DNA of 64,000 nt, from the NCBI GenBank assembly GCA_004014935.1, contig CP025323.1, positions 2,929,001 through 2,993,000 of the forward strand, in the 5' to 3' direction. Both the position numbers and the translations under genes were made by a program. Source of the DNA: Saccharomycopsis malanga. Its lineage: Eukaryota > Ascomycota > Saccharomycetes > Ascoideales > Saccharomycopsidaceae. The notes below the pieces were generated by a model. That model was given only the letters and a program-made list of their open reading frames with translations. It was not told where the DNA came from and ran no database searches. Of the stretch, positions 1 through 9,027 are shown one piece after another (within the stretch, counting starts at the first letter, position 1; every line of letters starts with the position of its first letter).

Positions 1-671
1 GTATGGATTGCCTTGATAGAACCAATGTGGTCCAAAGTACATTGGGGCGTTTTTTCTTGCAAAATCAATTGGAGCAATTGAACATTGTCAAGGAAGGCCA
101 AAAATGGGACTCGAATATCAAACTCAATTTTGAATTCCAAAACTTTTGGGCCGATAATGCCGACGCCGTAAGTGCTGTCTATTCTGGTACTGGTGCTTTA
201 AAGACAGACTTCACCAGAACAGGTACCAGAACTAGAAAAGGTGCTTTTGCTGATTTCACCAATTCTGTGTCTCGTTACATCAAAAATAATTATAAGGACG
301 GTTCTCGTCAGGATTCTTTCGATTTAATCTTGGGTGAATACATACCTGGCAAACAACTTGGTGGCTTGTCTCCTTTTGCAGATACCAGACCATACCAATT
401 GCAATACATTTTGCGGGTTTTCTTGTTTTTCCTTTTCTTGCTTGTTGCCGTGATATTCAAAGCCTTGGTCTATGGTTTACAAACAAAGCAACACATTTTG
501 GCTGTGATCACCGTTGTTGGCTTGTTCTCCAGTTTAATTTATATGGTTCGTAACGGCCTACAGGTTGTTAACTGGCCTCGTTTGAAACAGGTGGACTTTT
601 TGAAAAAAGTGCCTGTTTACGAGAACAACAAGTACGTTGGCAACAAGTTTGTCAGAAACCCAGAGTACTAA
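1..671 (+). CDS. SAC1: Phosphoinositide phosphatase Sac1, C-terminal part (gene cut by window edge)
   Basis: The reading frame is open from the first base and holds the last 222 residues and the stop. It begins inside the catalytic P-loop: the visible MDCLDRTNVVQSTLGRF matches the conserved CMDCLDRTN signature of Sac-family phosphatases, and the two leading bases GT would complete the preceding Cys codon. Sac1 dephosphorylates PI4P in ER and Golgi membranes. Two hydrophobic segments, about 137-155 and 165-185 of the visible part, match the C-terminal membrane hairpin that anchors Sac1 in the ER. A basic cytosolic tail follows. The N-terminal Sac domain lies outside the window, so overall length cannot be judged. 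Identification is secure from the signature plus the C-terminal anchor. Confidence 0.93.
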   Translation, partial: MDCLDRTNVVQSTLGRFFLQNQLEQLNIVKEGQKWDSNIKLNFEFQNFWADNADAVSAVYSGTGALKTDFTRTGTRTRKGAFADFTNSVSRYIKNNYKDGSRQDSFDLILGEYIPGKQLGGLSPFADTRPYQLQYILRVFLFFLFLLVAVIFKALVYGLQTKQHILAVITVVGLFSSLIYMVRNGLQVVNWPRLKQVDFLKKVPVYENNKYVGNKFVRNPEY

Positions 672-1371
672 GTTTTTAGATATTATTTACAATTTGTAGT
701 ATAGCTTGATATATTTAAACCTTTTTGTTTTCCTTTTATTGTTTGTTTTCAACTTCATCCATTTTATCCCTTCTAATACATCATGCCATAAATGGTGCCA
801 AATATACACTTCATTTTTGAGACTGATTTGCAGCTCGTAATGAATGGGGGATTTAAGAAATGTTGTATCGTACTACTGAAAACGTTTGGTTTCTTGTTCC
901 GGTAGGATTGGTTTAATATTCTTCAAATATTTAGTTATTATCTTCGACAGTTATCAGATTATTAAAAGTTGTTACAGAGAAAATCTCTTGTCATTACCAC
1001 TTTGGTTTTTATTTTCTCCCTCTATTGAAAATAACTTGATAATTCGAATATCTCCTACTGTATACTAAGCATATTAAACTTTTCTTTGTAAACTATAAAC
1101 TTACTCTAAACTGATGATTCATGTGCAAAACAATAATCGTAAGTTGGTAAAATACATAATACATATCCTTACACACGTTTGAGTTCTTTATCGTATTCAA
1201 TACATTATAGTTTATACACTAAAATTCTAGTAAATACAAAATTATTTCAAGACCACAAAACTTCACAATTCAATTGGCTACTCCTCACTCATCTCACTAT
1301 AATAACTAACCTTCCAGAAAACATGTTAAATAACACCCCAGTAAGAAGCAAACTATCTCCAAATTGCCTTG

Positions 1372-1377
1372 CACGTG
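1372..1377. promoter_or_regulatory. CACGTG (Cbf1-type E-box) upstream of MIA40
   Basis: The palindrome CACGTG, followed by AT, lies 127 bases before the MIA40 start. CACGTG is the binding core of Cbf1-type bHLH factors. The same core occurs ahead of MIR1, between PDA1 and VCX1, and ahead of urate oxidase in this window. Its function here is inference. Confidence 0.45.
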
Positions 1378-1458
1378 ATCGTATAGAAGGTGAAAAATCC
1401 TGTTATAAAAGAGCTGAAAAATCGCAAATGGGTTTTAAATATGTCTAATATCGATGGA

Positions 1459-1466
1459 TATATATA
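1459..1466 (+). promoter_or_regulatory. TATA element of MIA40
   Basis: TATATATA lies 38 bases before the MIA40 ATG. This is close for a yeast TATA box, so it may instead be incidental AT-rich sequence. Confidence 0.35.
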
Positions 1467-1503
1467 GAGCAACTGATCATAATACACCCACAGCTGTTAC
1501 AAA

Positions 1504-2455
1504 ATGCAAAGAATTGCAATTCAGAACACATTGCGTGCCGCCAGAAGACAGGCGTTGAATCCACATGTTGTTAGAGCTGCTTCCAAAAGATTTAATTCTT
1601 CACAAGCGGCATTATCCGGGGCATCAAAGTCATCTTCCTCGAGTGTAAATGGTGCCAAACTTTTGTTTCCTCTTTCTATAGTGGCTGGTCTTGCTTTTGT
1701 GTTCCAGGACATGATTGATGTCAAAATTGTAAGCCCTCCAAGTATGTATAAGTTGTTTTTTTATCCGAGAAATGCTCGGTAGGGTCTGTATTACTAATTA
1801 CTAACTATTTTTTTTTTTTTTTACAGAGAAAGAAGATAAAAAAGAACAACCAGCTACAGAAGAGCAACCTTCAGAAGCTTCTGAACAGGAACCAGCAATT
1901 AATGAGGAATCTACTGAAGAATCCGGATCTGATGATGCTGAAAGTAACGCTTCTCCAAGATCCGACGCTCCATCAGAGAAGAAGCCTTCTGAAGAAAAGC
2001 ATGATTTGAGTGACGAGAAACCAGTTGAATCAGAAAAAAAGGAGGGCGAAACTAAAGAAGAAAAGGAACAAGAAGCCAAGGAAGAATCAAATGAGGAGTC
2101 TCAAGAAGGTGAACAAGCCGGCGGTCAAGCTGCTGCTTTCAACCCAGAAACTGGTGAAATCAACTGGGACTGTCCATGTCTTGGTGGCATGGCCTCTGGT
2201 CCATGTGGTGAAGAATTTAAGGCTGCCTTCTCTTGTTTTGTATACTCTGAAGCTGATCCAAAGGGCATTGACTGCATTGAAAAGTTCAAAGGCATGCAAG
2301 ATTGTTTCAGACAACATCCTGATGTTTATGCCGAGGAATTGAGAGAAGATGAAGTTCCTGTTGGTCAAAGCAAGGAAGCAGGTGCTACTGAACAAGAACC
2401 TAAGGCAGAGGACAAAAAACCAGAGGAAGAAAAATCTGAAGAAAATAACGAATAA
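1504..2455 (+). CDS. MIA40: Mitochondrial intermembrane-space import receptor/oxidoreductase Mia40 (spliced)
   Basis: Two exons, 1504-1741 and 1827-2455, join in frame to give 288 residues. Mia40 oxidises and traps cysteine-motif proteins entering the intermembrane space and is recharged by Erv1. Exon 1 encodes a basic presequence ([17 protein letters not shown]) and a membrane anchor around residues 52-70. A long Glu/Lys-rich linker follows, then the catalytic WDCPC (Cys195 and Cys197) and the twin CX9C fold ([11 protein letters not shown] and [11 protein letters not shown]). These are the defining motifs of the family. The acidic tail is also typical. The intron separates the anchor exon from the catalytic exon. 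S. cerevisiae Mia40 is longer (about 403 residues), mainly through linker length. Confidence 0.95.
1742..1826 (+). other. MIA40: Spliceosomal intron of MIA40 (85 nt)
   Basis: The donor is GTATGT, the branch site is TACTAAC near 1797-1803, a poly-T tract follows and the acceptor is TTACAG. Without splicing, exon 1 runs into a stop soon after the donor. With splicing, AAG is formed across the junction and the frame continues into the CPC domain. Confidence 0.93.
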
Positions 2456-2699
2456 GTTTTTTCAAGATTATCAATTTGTATTTTAAGACCTTTTTTTTTT
2501 GCCTTGATAGAACTATTGTCAAGTTGAAAAGTTTATAAATATTCGTTTTCTACAAAACGCAGATTCAAATCCAAAAAAAATTAATACATGTAAATATGCA
2601 TAATAAAAACATTCACTTCAAAAGTGGTGTAGTATAAGGTAATTTTCGTGTTTTCACTTGTGACTGAAGTAAGGTAATAAATATGATAAGTGATATATG
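2456..2699. other. Short convergent spacer MIA40 / SPP382
   Basis: This 244-base AT-rich spacer between convergent ends has a poly-T run near 2490 and a poly-A run near 2573. It likely holds both polyadenylation regions. Confidence 0.45.
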
Positions 2700-5021
2700 T
2701 TACATAAACTTTTCAGCCAACAGGTCCAATGATACAGGGGTATACTTTTCAGCTCTTGGGGCTTGCTGCAAATAGAGCACATCATCGCTGATATAACATA
2801 GTAGCAGGTTTTTGCTGGCCAAGTTCTTTGCAATTTGATACAAGGGGTAACCCAATGTGGCATGAATTTGGTTCGTAGGCTTGAATACCAAATTGAACTT
2901 GGAACAATATTGTTCAACCACATCATTGAAGGATACAAGTAAATCTTTCTGAGCAACTCCACGCAAATCTTTTTTAGGCTGTTCATCATAGCCCATTTTG
3001 TAGTTACTATTGAGATTAGCAATGGTTTCGTCAATTGAAAATGTGAATTCAAGTCCTCGAAGAAAATTGCAAAGTTCTTTCTCGTCTTGGCTCAAGGACA
3101 AATCAATGCATCTATTGATAATGTCCAACAACTTAGTAAGTCTTATTTGCACTGGTTGGGGAAAAGACACTGATCTATTGTTTGCTTCATTGCTTGATAT
3201 ATCTTTTTCTAGATTAACATAGAACAATTGAATAAACTCATACCATGATTCAAACCATGATGACAAGTCAAACTTGCGTTTTTCAACAAGAATATCGTGC
3301 AATAGCTCCACTAACCGCTTTATAAACTTTTCCTTGAGAAAAAAGTCATCAACAAGAACGTTCACCCTGTGAAAGTCTGGCTTAGTATTATCATAAATCA
3401 AATAATGTCGTAGACCGTACAATACCCTGAAAAATGAATAATCATGTAAAACACTGGAAACCCTGTATTTTGAATTAAACGTTTGAAGCATCTGTCTCAC
3501 TAAAGTGTTATCTGAATAATTTGTAAAATCGGTATGTTCCTTTGCCAACATTTCAAGTCCTGGAAAACTTATATCGTACCACACAATCTCGTCTTGCTTG
3601 ATAATCTTTCCAGTCTCTTTGTTGAAAATTGACTTTTCCACAGACTGAAAATCCATAGTAGCGAGATACTGAGAATAATGGTCCAACCAAGCTTGGGCCA
3701 ATTCGTGTCTGACCACACTATCCAAACTTGGCGACCAATACTTTAGCCAGTCATCAATTGTCAAACCATTCTTGTCATTTTCTACAAACGCGTACCCGCT
3801 AGACGGCTTGACTACATACGACAAATCAATATTAGCAATCGTATCTATAAGACGAGGCTTCACAATATTAAACATCACATAATTGTGCAACTTCCAATGA
3901 ACAAACAGTTTTAATTCTTCAGTAAACTTTAGTACCAACAAATTCCAGCTATGGGGTTCCCATTTTATTTGAACAAACTCCAAAATCTTCGGATATAGTT
4001 TTCTTGTCAACATAGAATCTAATACGTCAAGTTCTTCCTCAACTTCATCAAAGTCGACTTGAGTCGTGCGCTGACTTGTACCAGCCAACCCAAGAGTAGC
4101 TCGCCAGTTTTGAATCTCATACTTGAGAAAACTTAGCTTGTCATCATCCTCCCCAGTTCCACTGAAAAAGTCTACATCTGCAGGATCCCATAGCATTTCA
4201 ATAAGTTGATTGAGCACAGGATCTAACAAGGCCACAATCAAATTTTCAAACAATATCTGATAACCAACACCTGCTGTTTGATGTACTAAATACGAGACAA
4301 GCACAGGAGAGGACTTCAATTTGAAAATTACTTCCAAAGCACTGTTTACTAACTCGAGCTTTTCTGCTAACGGCTTGCTTTCTGAAAAACGTATTGACTC
4401 AACTAATTCTACCAACCTGGTGAGCAAAGGCACAATCTCGTCCTCTAATACCTTCACATCCCCCCGATTCTGCTCGAGCTCAGTCTTGACACTCCTCTGT
4501 TTAGTATTTATGGTATTCCAACTCTTATTGAGTTTGTCTAGCTTGAGCTTAAGCTTTCCAAGTTGAAATTCAGTGGATTCCTTGTCCACCCGCGAATTAT
4601 CATTAATTTTAACAAAACTTATTCCATTTAAAACCTGCTGTGTTTCATCTGCCACCGATTTTTTTTCTGGTTTCAAAAACTCTTCAGCAGCAAGATCCTT
4701 GAACACTCGAGGAATCTCAATCTCATTTGCTTTCATCTCCTCAATAATCAGATATAACTGTAAATCATTTGAGTCCAATTGTTTCATAGTTTCCGCATCA
4801 CTATCATTTTCTGAACCATCATCACCACTTTCACTGTCACTCTCATCAAAATCTCCCCTAGGAGGCTTGGATCCAGCACCAATTCCAAGTCCTTTGGGCC
4901 TAAGTTCCACCTCTATTGGCTTGCTAATACCTTTCTTGTCGCTACCTAAACCTTCTCCCTCAACATATCCCATTTTCTTCAAAAGGGACGCGCCAATCCC
5001 ATATTTCGACTCGAGTGCCAT
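2700..5021 (-). CDS. SPP382: G-patch spliceosome-disassembly factor Spp382/Ntr1
   Basis: This 773-residue protein starts almost directly with a G-patch (YGIGASLLKKMGYVEGEGLG, residues about 7-26, with more glycines after it). An acidic Ser/Asp stretch (about 60-80) follows, then a coiled-coil-like segment (about 150-200) and a long helical C-terminal region typical of the TFIP11/Ntr1 family. Spp382 with Ntr2 activates the helicase Prp43 to release lariat introns and recycle the spliceosome in the nucleus. S. cerevisiae Spp382 is 708 residues and has tens of residues before the G-patch that are missing here. I found no acceptable upstream exon, so the ATG at 5021 is kept. The gene converges on MIA40 with 244 bases between them. 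Confidence 0.88.
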   Translation of the reverse strand: MALESKYGIGASLLKKMGYVEGEGLGSDKKGISKPIEVELRPKGLGIGAGSKPPRGDFDESDSESGDDGSENDSDAETMKQLDSNDLQLYLIIEEMKANEIEIPRVFKDLAAEEFLKPEKKSVADETQQVLNGISFVKINDNSRVDKESTEFQLGKLKLKLDKLNKSWNTINTKQRSVKTELEQNRGDVKVLEDEIVPLLTRLVELVESIRFSESKPLAEKLELVNSALEVIFKLKSSPVLVSYLVHQTAGVGYQILFENLIVALLDPVLNQLIEMLWDPADVDFFSGTGEDDDKLSFLKYEIQNWRATLGLAGTSQRTTQVDFDEVEEELDVLDSMLTRKLYPKILEFVQIKWEPHSWNLLVLKFTEELKLFVHWKLHNYVMFNIVKPRLIDTIANIDLSYVVKPSSGYAFVENDKNGLTIDDWLKYWSPSLDSVVRHELAQAWLDHYSQYLATMDFQSVEKSIFNKETGKIIKQDEIVWYDISFPGLEMLAKEHTDFTNYSDNTLVRQMLQTFNSKYRVSSVLHDYSFFRVLYGLRHYLIYDNTKPDFHRVNVLVDDFFLKEKFIKRLVELLHDILVEKRKFDLSSWFESWYEFIQLFYVNLEKDISSNEANNRSVSFPQPVQIRLTKLLDIINRCIDLSLSQDEKELCNFLRGLEFTFSIDETIANLNSNYKMGYDEQPKKDLRGVAQKDLLVSFNDVVEQYCSKFNLVFKPTNQIHATLGYPLYQIAKNLASKNLLLCYISDDVLYLQQAPRAEKYTPVSLDLLAEKFM

Positions 5022-5267
5022 TGCTATATGTTTTCCATGTTTATATCTACCAAATAACAGTTGTAATACATCATTACAGGCTCATCTTGAAAGATGTTCA
5101 TTCTTTCACATCTCCCTCATCCTTGAAAATACTTACATGCAGGAATATGCAAGTGTCATCATATATATACATGAACATACATAGGTATATAAGTCTACGG
5201 GAAATTAAAATGGCAATATTTACAAATTGGTTCGTATGTTTATTTATGGACAATGATTATGTCAATA

Positions 5268-6002
5268 TTATTTGGAAGCCAGAGAATCTTCTGTCTTTTC
5301 CTCTGTTTTTGGGTTTTCCACGTTGTCATGGTGAGATTTCAAGGTCAAATATAAGACGTTACTTGCACTTTCCAAGGTTCTGGTCAAACCGTAACCACCG
5401 AGGATGTTTAACAAGCCCACCAATTGCGCCTGGAGCTGTTCTTTAGTTGGCAATTCCTTGTATTCGTTGAGCTGATCCAAGTTGTAGACGGTTTCGTCTA
5501 TCTTGGCACCAATCAAGAACAATTTGTCCTTGGTCGAGGACGCATTGAGAAACTTGACCAACTTCTTAATCTTGCTTGGATCGTTGTCTTTGAACGCTAT
5601 TATGGCCGTTGGCCCGTTGAGCAACGAGAAAAGAGGGTGTTTGTTACGATGGTTTTTCTTATTAATACTAACATCAGCAGGGTCCTTTTCATGCTCGGAT
5701 CTCAAATACACTTTCATCAAATTGTTTCTTATCACTACAAATTGGCCACCTATGCTGTTGATCTCCAGACGGTATGCAGCACTCTCGCTCTTCAACAAGT
5801 TGTTACGATGTGCCAAAAGCACTATTTTGTTGTTTCTCATCAAATCCACATAAGAATCAATAAGAAAGGTCTTTCTGGAGTCCAAAGGCTTCACTGTGTT
5901 ACGTTTTGCTGCAGAGACCGCAGTAGCATAGGTACGGCTGGTCGTCGTCTGCGTTATAGCTTTGAACGAAAAGCCTGGTGTTCCAAATACTGCCTTGAAC
6001 AT
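5268..6002 (-). CDS. MRPL11: Mitochondrial large-subunit ribosomal protein uL10m (Mrpl11)
   Basis: This 244-residue protein has a Ser/Thr/Arg-rich presequence (residues 1 to about 35) and then an L10-type body beginning KTFLIDSYVDLMRNNKIVLL. The body pattern, with RNNLMKVYLR, a GPTAIIAF strand and a C-terminal GLLNILGGYGLTRTLES segment, matches the L10 family. S. cerevisiae Mrpl11 is 249 residues. uL10m anchors the stalk that recruits translation factors, including EF-Tu (TUF1, also in this window), to the mitochondrial ribosome. A CTG codon occurs near its C-terminus, one of the few seen in the window. Confidence 0.88.
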   Translation of the reverse strand: MFKAVFGTPGFSFKAITQTTTSRTYATAVSAAKRNTVKPLDSRKTFLIDSYVDLMRNNKIVLLAHRNNLLKSESAAYRLEINSIGGQFVVIRNNLMKVYLRSEHEKDPADVSINKKNHRNKHPLFSLLNGPTAIIAFKDNDPSKIKKLVKFLNASSTKDKLFLIGAKIDETVYNLDQLNEYKELPTKEQLQAQLVGLLNILGGYGLTRTLESASNVLYLTLKSHHDNVENPKTEEKTEDSLASK

Positions 6003-6843
6003 GATTATTGTCGGGGATTATTATGTAAATGTGGTTTAGTTTTTTTTCCCTTTTGATTTCAACTCACCAAATATGCAAATTGTCTGTATGATCCGTTGAG
6101 GTCCCCACAAAATATCAGCAGTTGTATACCAAAAGAGTCTGTTTATTATATCCAAATTGGCCCAAACTCTTTTTTCACTATACTAACATCTCTCAACTTT
6201 TCACTGTGCATTTTTCATCATTTTTTTTCCCGTTCATTCGACAGGGTAAGCTCGTGTTCCAGTACCACGGGTCTTTATGAGAATTGGGCTAGCGTATACC
6301 CTTTAAGGTATGTTCACCATAATCATGGGTATTTGGATTTCATTTTCTGGTGGATCTCATAGTAAAAGTAATCTAACACATGTATTTATATTTGCACAGG
6401 GCAGGCTTTGCTTGGTTTCGTGGAATTAGGGTTGCAGTGAAGCAAAATTCAAAAATGAATGACCAATGTTACGTATAATAAACAGGAAATAAAGATTTAA
6501 AACTTTACTATGTATCAGCACAAAGGACTGCATTCACCAAAACTTTTGAGAATAAAAGCGGCACTCAAGTGTATAGATGAATAATGGATGAGCAGGAGAA
6601 TGGAAAGATAAAACCATCTAAACCAGTGGCAAAATGGACAACAACGGTATATATGTATGAAATCGAAACAACTTCCAATTAACTCTAATTTTTGATCAGG
6701 CGCTATTTTGCGTCACAACTTGTTGGCAGTACAAGCGACACTCGAAATTAGTGGAAAATAATATCCTAACCCAACTCTTTTTTCCTCGATACTGTATGTT
6801 TGAATCATTGAGTTTCTACGCTTAGATCAGGAGGTTGAAAACC
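6003..6843. other. Intergenic: MRPL11 promoter and permease 3' flank
   Basis: AT-rich DNA without a recognisable gene or RNA. The MRPL11 start side holds pyrimidine-rich tracts. I see no strong regulatory motif. Confidence 0.5.
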
Positions 6844-8652
6844 CTAATGGTAGAGCTTTTTCCACGTTTTAATTACCAATCCATCGGAAAGCACCTCGGT
6901 TTCTTTATGCAAAGTGTAGCCTCCGACTCTTGGGAACACAACAAAGGTGAGAAGCCAGTAGATAAAGTACAAAATAACCAAGAGCAAGCCAACCCAGGAA
7001 TAATTGGGGAACCCCTCGAGACCAGAGCTCGTGTTTGTTTTGAACAATGGAGTGACAAGCAAGTAGCCAATAACACCAACGGCAATAATAGGAGCAATAA
7101 GAGGCACTTTGATTGGTCTGTGAATGTCAGGATAGTCTTTTCGTAGCTTGAAAAGACCCACAGTGATGGCAAGCATCAAGAGCTGGAAAGTGTAAGTCTC
7201 CAAGTTGATAATATAGCTGAAGACATCACCTGGAGGAGGGACAAGCAATACTAATCCAGAGATGATAACAGAAAGTACCAATGTAGGAACAGGTGTGCCC
7301 CAACCAGCAGGCCAATTTGCAGCCATGAAACGCGATCCTGGAAGAATTCCTTCACGAAATACTTCCTGAGACATTCTGGATATACCGTAAAGGACAACAT
7401 AGACGTTACCAGCAGCAGAAACAGCCACAGTGACAGATAAGAAACGGAGTCCAAGAGCACGACCAAAGACTTTTTCAAAAAGAATAGAGCCAATGAGCTG
7501 GCCACTGTTGAAGATCTCATCGCTGCTGACAATTTTCAAATAAGCAATGTTGATAAAAAGATAGGTGAAGAACGTGATTACCAAGGAGAGGGGACCAACA
7601 ATTTTCAAGGTTCTGATAGGGTCTTGGACCTCAGAGGTGATCAAATAAATGGCTTCCCAGCCGTTGAAGGAGAAGATTGCCTGCAAGACAGCCGAGGTAA
7701 AGGAAGAGATACTAGCCGGTCTGGTTGGTTTGAAAAACTCGTTCCAATGAAGCTGGTTCTGCAAATGGGTAATGGAAGAAGGAATAATCAACACATATAT
7801 ACCGGTGAGCGCAAGAATAGCCAAGAGGATAAGCTTTGAGATACCCAAGCTATTCTGCACGTATATACTTGTTTTTACAGATATGGACTGGACAAGGCAG
7901 CAGACAATGATCAAGCCAAACCCGACATATCTGGAAATGTTTGACTTGTTGATGTCAACATAGAATCCAAGAATACTAAGCACATACTGGCCGAAGATCA
8001 TAGCACCCGAGCAGGTGAAACCGAATATCACCGATTGCAAACTGATGAGAACAGAAGCCAAATATTTGGGCTTACGATAGATCATCTCCAAAAATACTTT
8101 GGGTCCCCCCGATCTTGGCATCAAAGTGCCTAATTCCAAATAGACAATCATACAAAGGAACGAGATGATAGTAGCGATAACCCAAGCAAGGAAGAACAAA
8201 AACGGCGACCCTCCAACATCTCTATAGATACCTCCAGGGGTGCTGAAGATGCCACTGCCAATTATTCTTGAAATGATGAAAATCACAGAGGAATAAATAC
8301 CGTAGTTTCTTCCCTGTGGAAGCTCCTCAAGCAGAACGTTATCCAAGTCCAACTCCGTGGATCTTCGTGAAAGCGGCACTCCACTGGCAATCAACGGGTC
8401 TGTGAGTGATATTATGTCATCATCGTCATCGTTATCAGCATTACGAAGCTCCTCATTTAGTGTTGAGGGTCTTTCGTCTACTGGACGAAAAGGTTCAATT
8501 TCGTCCTCGTTGGATAGCACCGACGCCATCAGGTTTCTACCGTATTGATTGATGCCGCTAATATTATTATTACGGCTATTGATACCATCAATATAGGTGT
8601 TTTTCTTCGTATTGGTATGCTCTCCAATGGAGTTGTAAAATGGTTTTTCCAT
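6844..8652 (-). CDS. Amino-acid permease of the MUP1/MUP3 methionine-permease family
   Basis: This 602-residue APC-superfamily transporter has an acidic cytosolic N-tail (about 1-110) and about 12 membrane spans. The first span region carries ELPQGRNYGIYSSVIFIISR followed by IIGSGIFSTP, the glycine-rich unwound helix 1 that binds amino-acid substrate in this family. The VQNSLGISKLILLAIL segment and overall layout resemble S. cerevisiae Mup3 more than Mup1 by eye. Mup proteins import methionine, and Mup3 has low affinity. Substrate is inferred from family only. It is transcribed divergently from PRO2 with 375 bases between starts. The N-tail, with clustered Asp and Ser, is a plausible target for ubiquitin-dependent control, but no specific site is claimed. 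Confidence 0.8.
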   Translation of the reverse strand: MEKPFYNSIGEHTNTKKNTYIDGINSRNNNISGINQYGRNLMASVLSNEDEIEPFRPVDERPSTLNEELRNADNDDDDDIISLTDPLIASGVPLSRRSTELDLDNVLLEELPQGRNYGIYSSVIFIISRIIGSGIFSTPGGIYRDVGGSPFLFFLAWVIATIISFLCMIVYLELGTLMPRSGGPKVFLEMIYRKPKYLASVLISLQSVIFGFTCSGAMIFGQYVLSILGFYVDINKSNISRYVGFGLIIVCCLVQSISVKTSIYVQNSLGISKLILLAILALTGIYVLIIPSSITHLQNQLHWNEFFKPTRPASISSFTSAVLQAIFSFNGWEAIYLITSEVQDPIRTLKIVGPLSLVITFFTYLFINIAYLKIVSSDEIFNSGQLIGSILFEKVFGRALGLRFLSVTVAVSAAGNVYVVLYGISRMSQEVFREGILPGSRFMAANWPAGWGTPVPTLVLSVIISGLVLLVPPPGDVFSYIINLETYTFQLLMLAITVGLFKLRKDYPDIHRPIKVPLIAPIIAVGVIGYLLVTPLFKTNTSSGLEGFPNYSWVGLLLVILYFIYWLLTFVVFPRVGGYTLHKETEVLSDGLVIKTWKKLYH

Positions 8653-8825
8653 TCTCCTAATCGCGATCTCGGAAAAATACCGTGCTGATAAGCGATAAGA
8701 GAAAAACTATACAAGTTTGTTGGCTGTGCTACAAAACTCTGTTCCTAGCAAACCAAATCAGCTTCAATAAAAGCCCCAACTAGTAATACTGAAAACCTCT
8801 AAGTAACAGGCCTTGTTGGCCTCTT

Positions 8826-8855
8826 CTGCCTAGTCCTGCCTAGTCCTGCCTAGTC
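8826..8855 (+). repeat. Tandem decamer CTGCCTAGTC x3
   Basis: Three perfect head-to-tail copies of CTGCCTAGTC are followed by a degenerate CTGCTTC. The 10-base period equals roughly one helical turn, so a protein binding each copy would sit on one face of the DNA. The function is unknown. Confidence 0.9.
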
Positions 8856-8960
8856 CTGCTTCTATCACGTACTGTCAGGCCCTATCACGACGCACACACT
8901 GCTGCAAGTCAAGCTGCAGTGCACTATACCATTTCCGCGGGTCATTAAAAACTTTCACTA

Positions 8961-8967
8961 TGAGTCA
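8961..8967 (+). promoter_or_regulatory. Gcn4-type site TGAGTCA upstream of PRO2
   Basis: TGAGTCA is the consensus site for Gcn4/AP-1 bZIP factors that induce amino-acid biosynthesis genes. It lies 67 bases before the PRO2 ATG, which fits the biosynthetic role of PRO2. The motif is seen; its use is inferred. Confidence 0.65.
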
Positions 8968-9027
8968 AGAGGCGAGCGAGGACTATCAATATATACAGTA
9001 TTAAGTACTGACAGCATAAAACCAGAA

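Larger units (their letters stand above)
672..1503. other. Intergenic: SAC1 3' end and MIA40 promoter
   Basis: AT-rich DNA with no convincing gene; the short open frames here have no recognisable similarity. The MIA40-proximal part holds a CACGTG box at 1372-1377 and a TATATATA element at 1459-1466. Confidence 0.6.
8653..9027. promoter_or_regulatory. Divergent promoter, methionine-type permease / PRO2
   Basis: This 375-base region is GC-richer than its surroundings. It holds a threefold tandem decamer (8826-8855), a Gcn4-type TGAGTCA (8961-8967) and a TATATA close to the PRO2 start (8990-8995). Confidence 0.7.

Noticed and set aside
886-1448. Short open frames between SAC1 and MIA40
   Set aside because: Composition is that of AT-rich spacer, and there is no similarity or codon bias.
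5022-5115. Possible intron before SPP382 (GTAAGT near 5108, CATATAG before the ATG)
   Set aside because: No TACTAAC-like branch site lies between, and there is no coding upstream exon.
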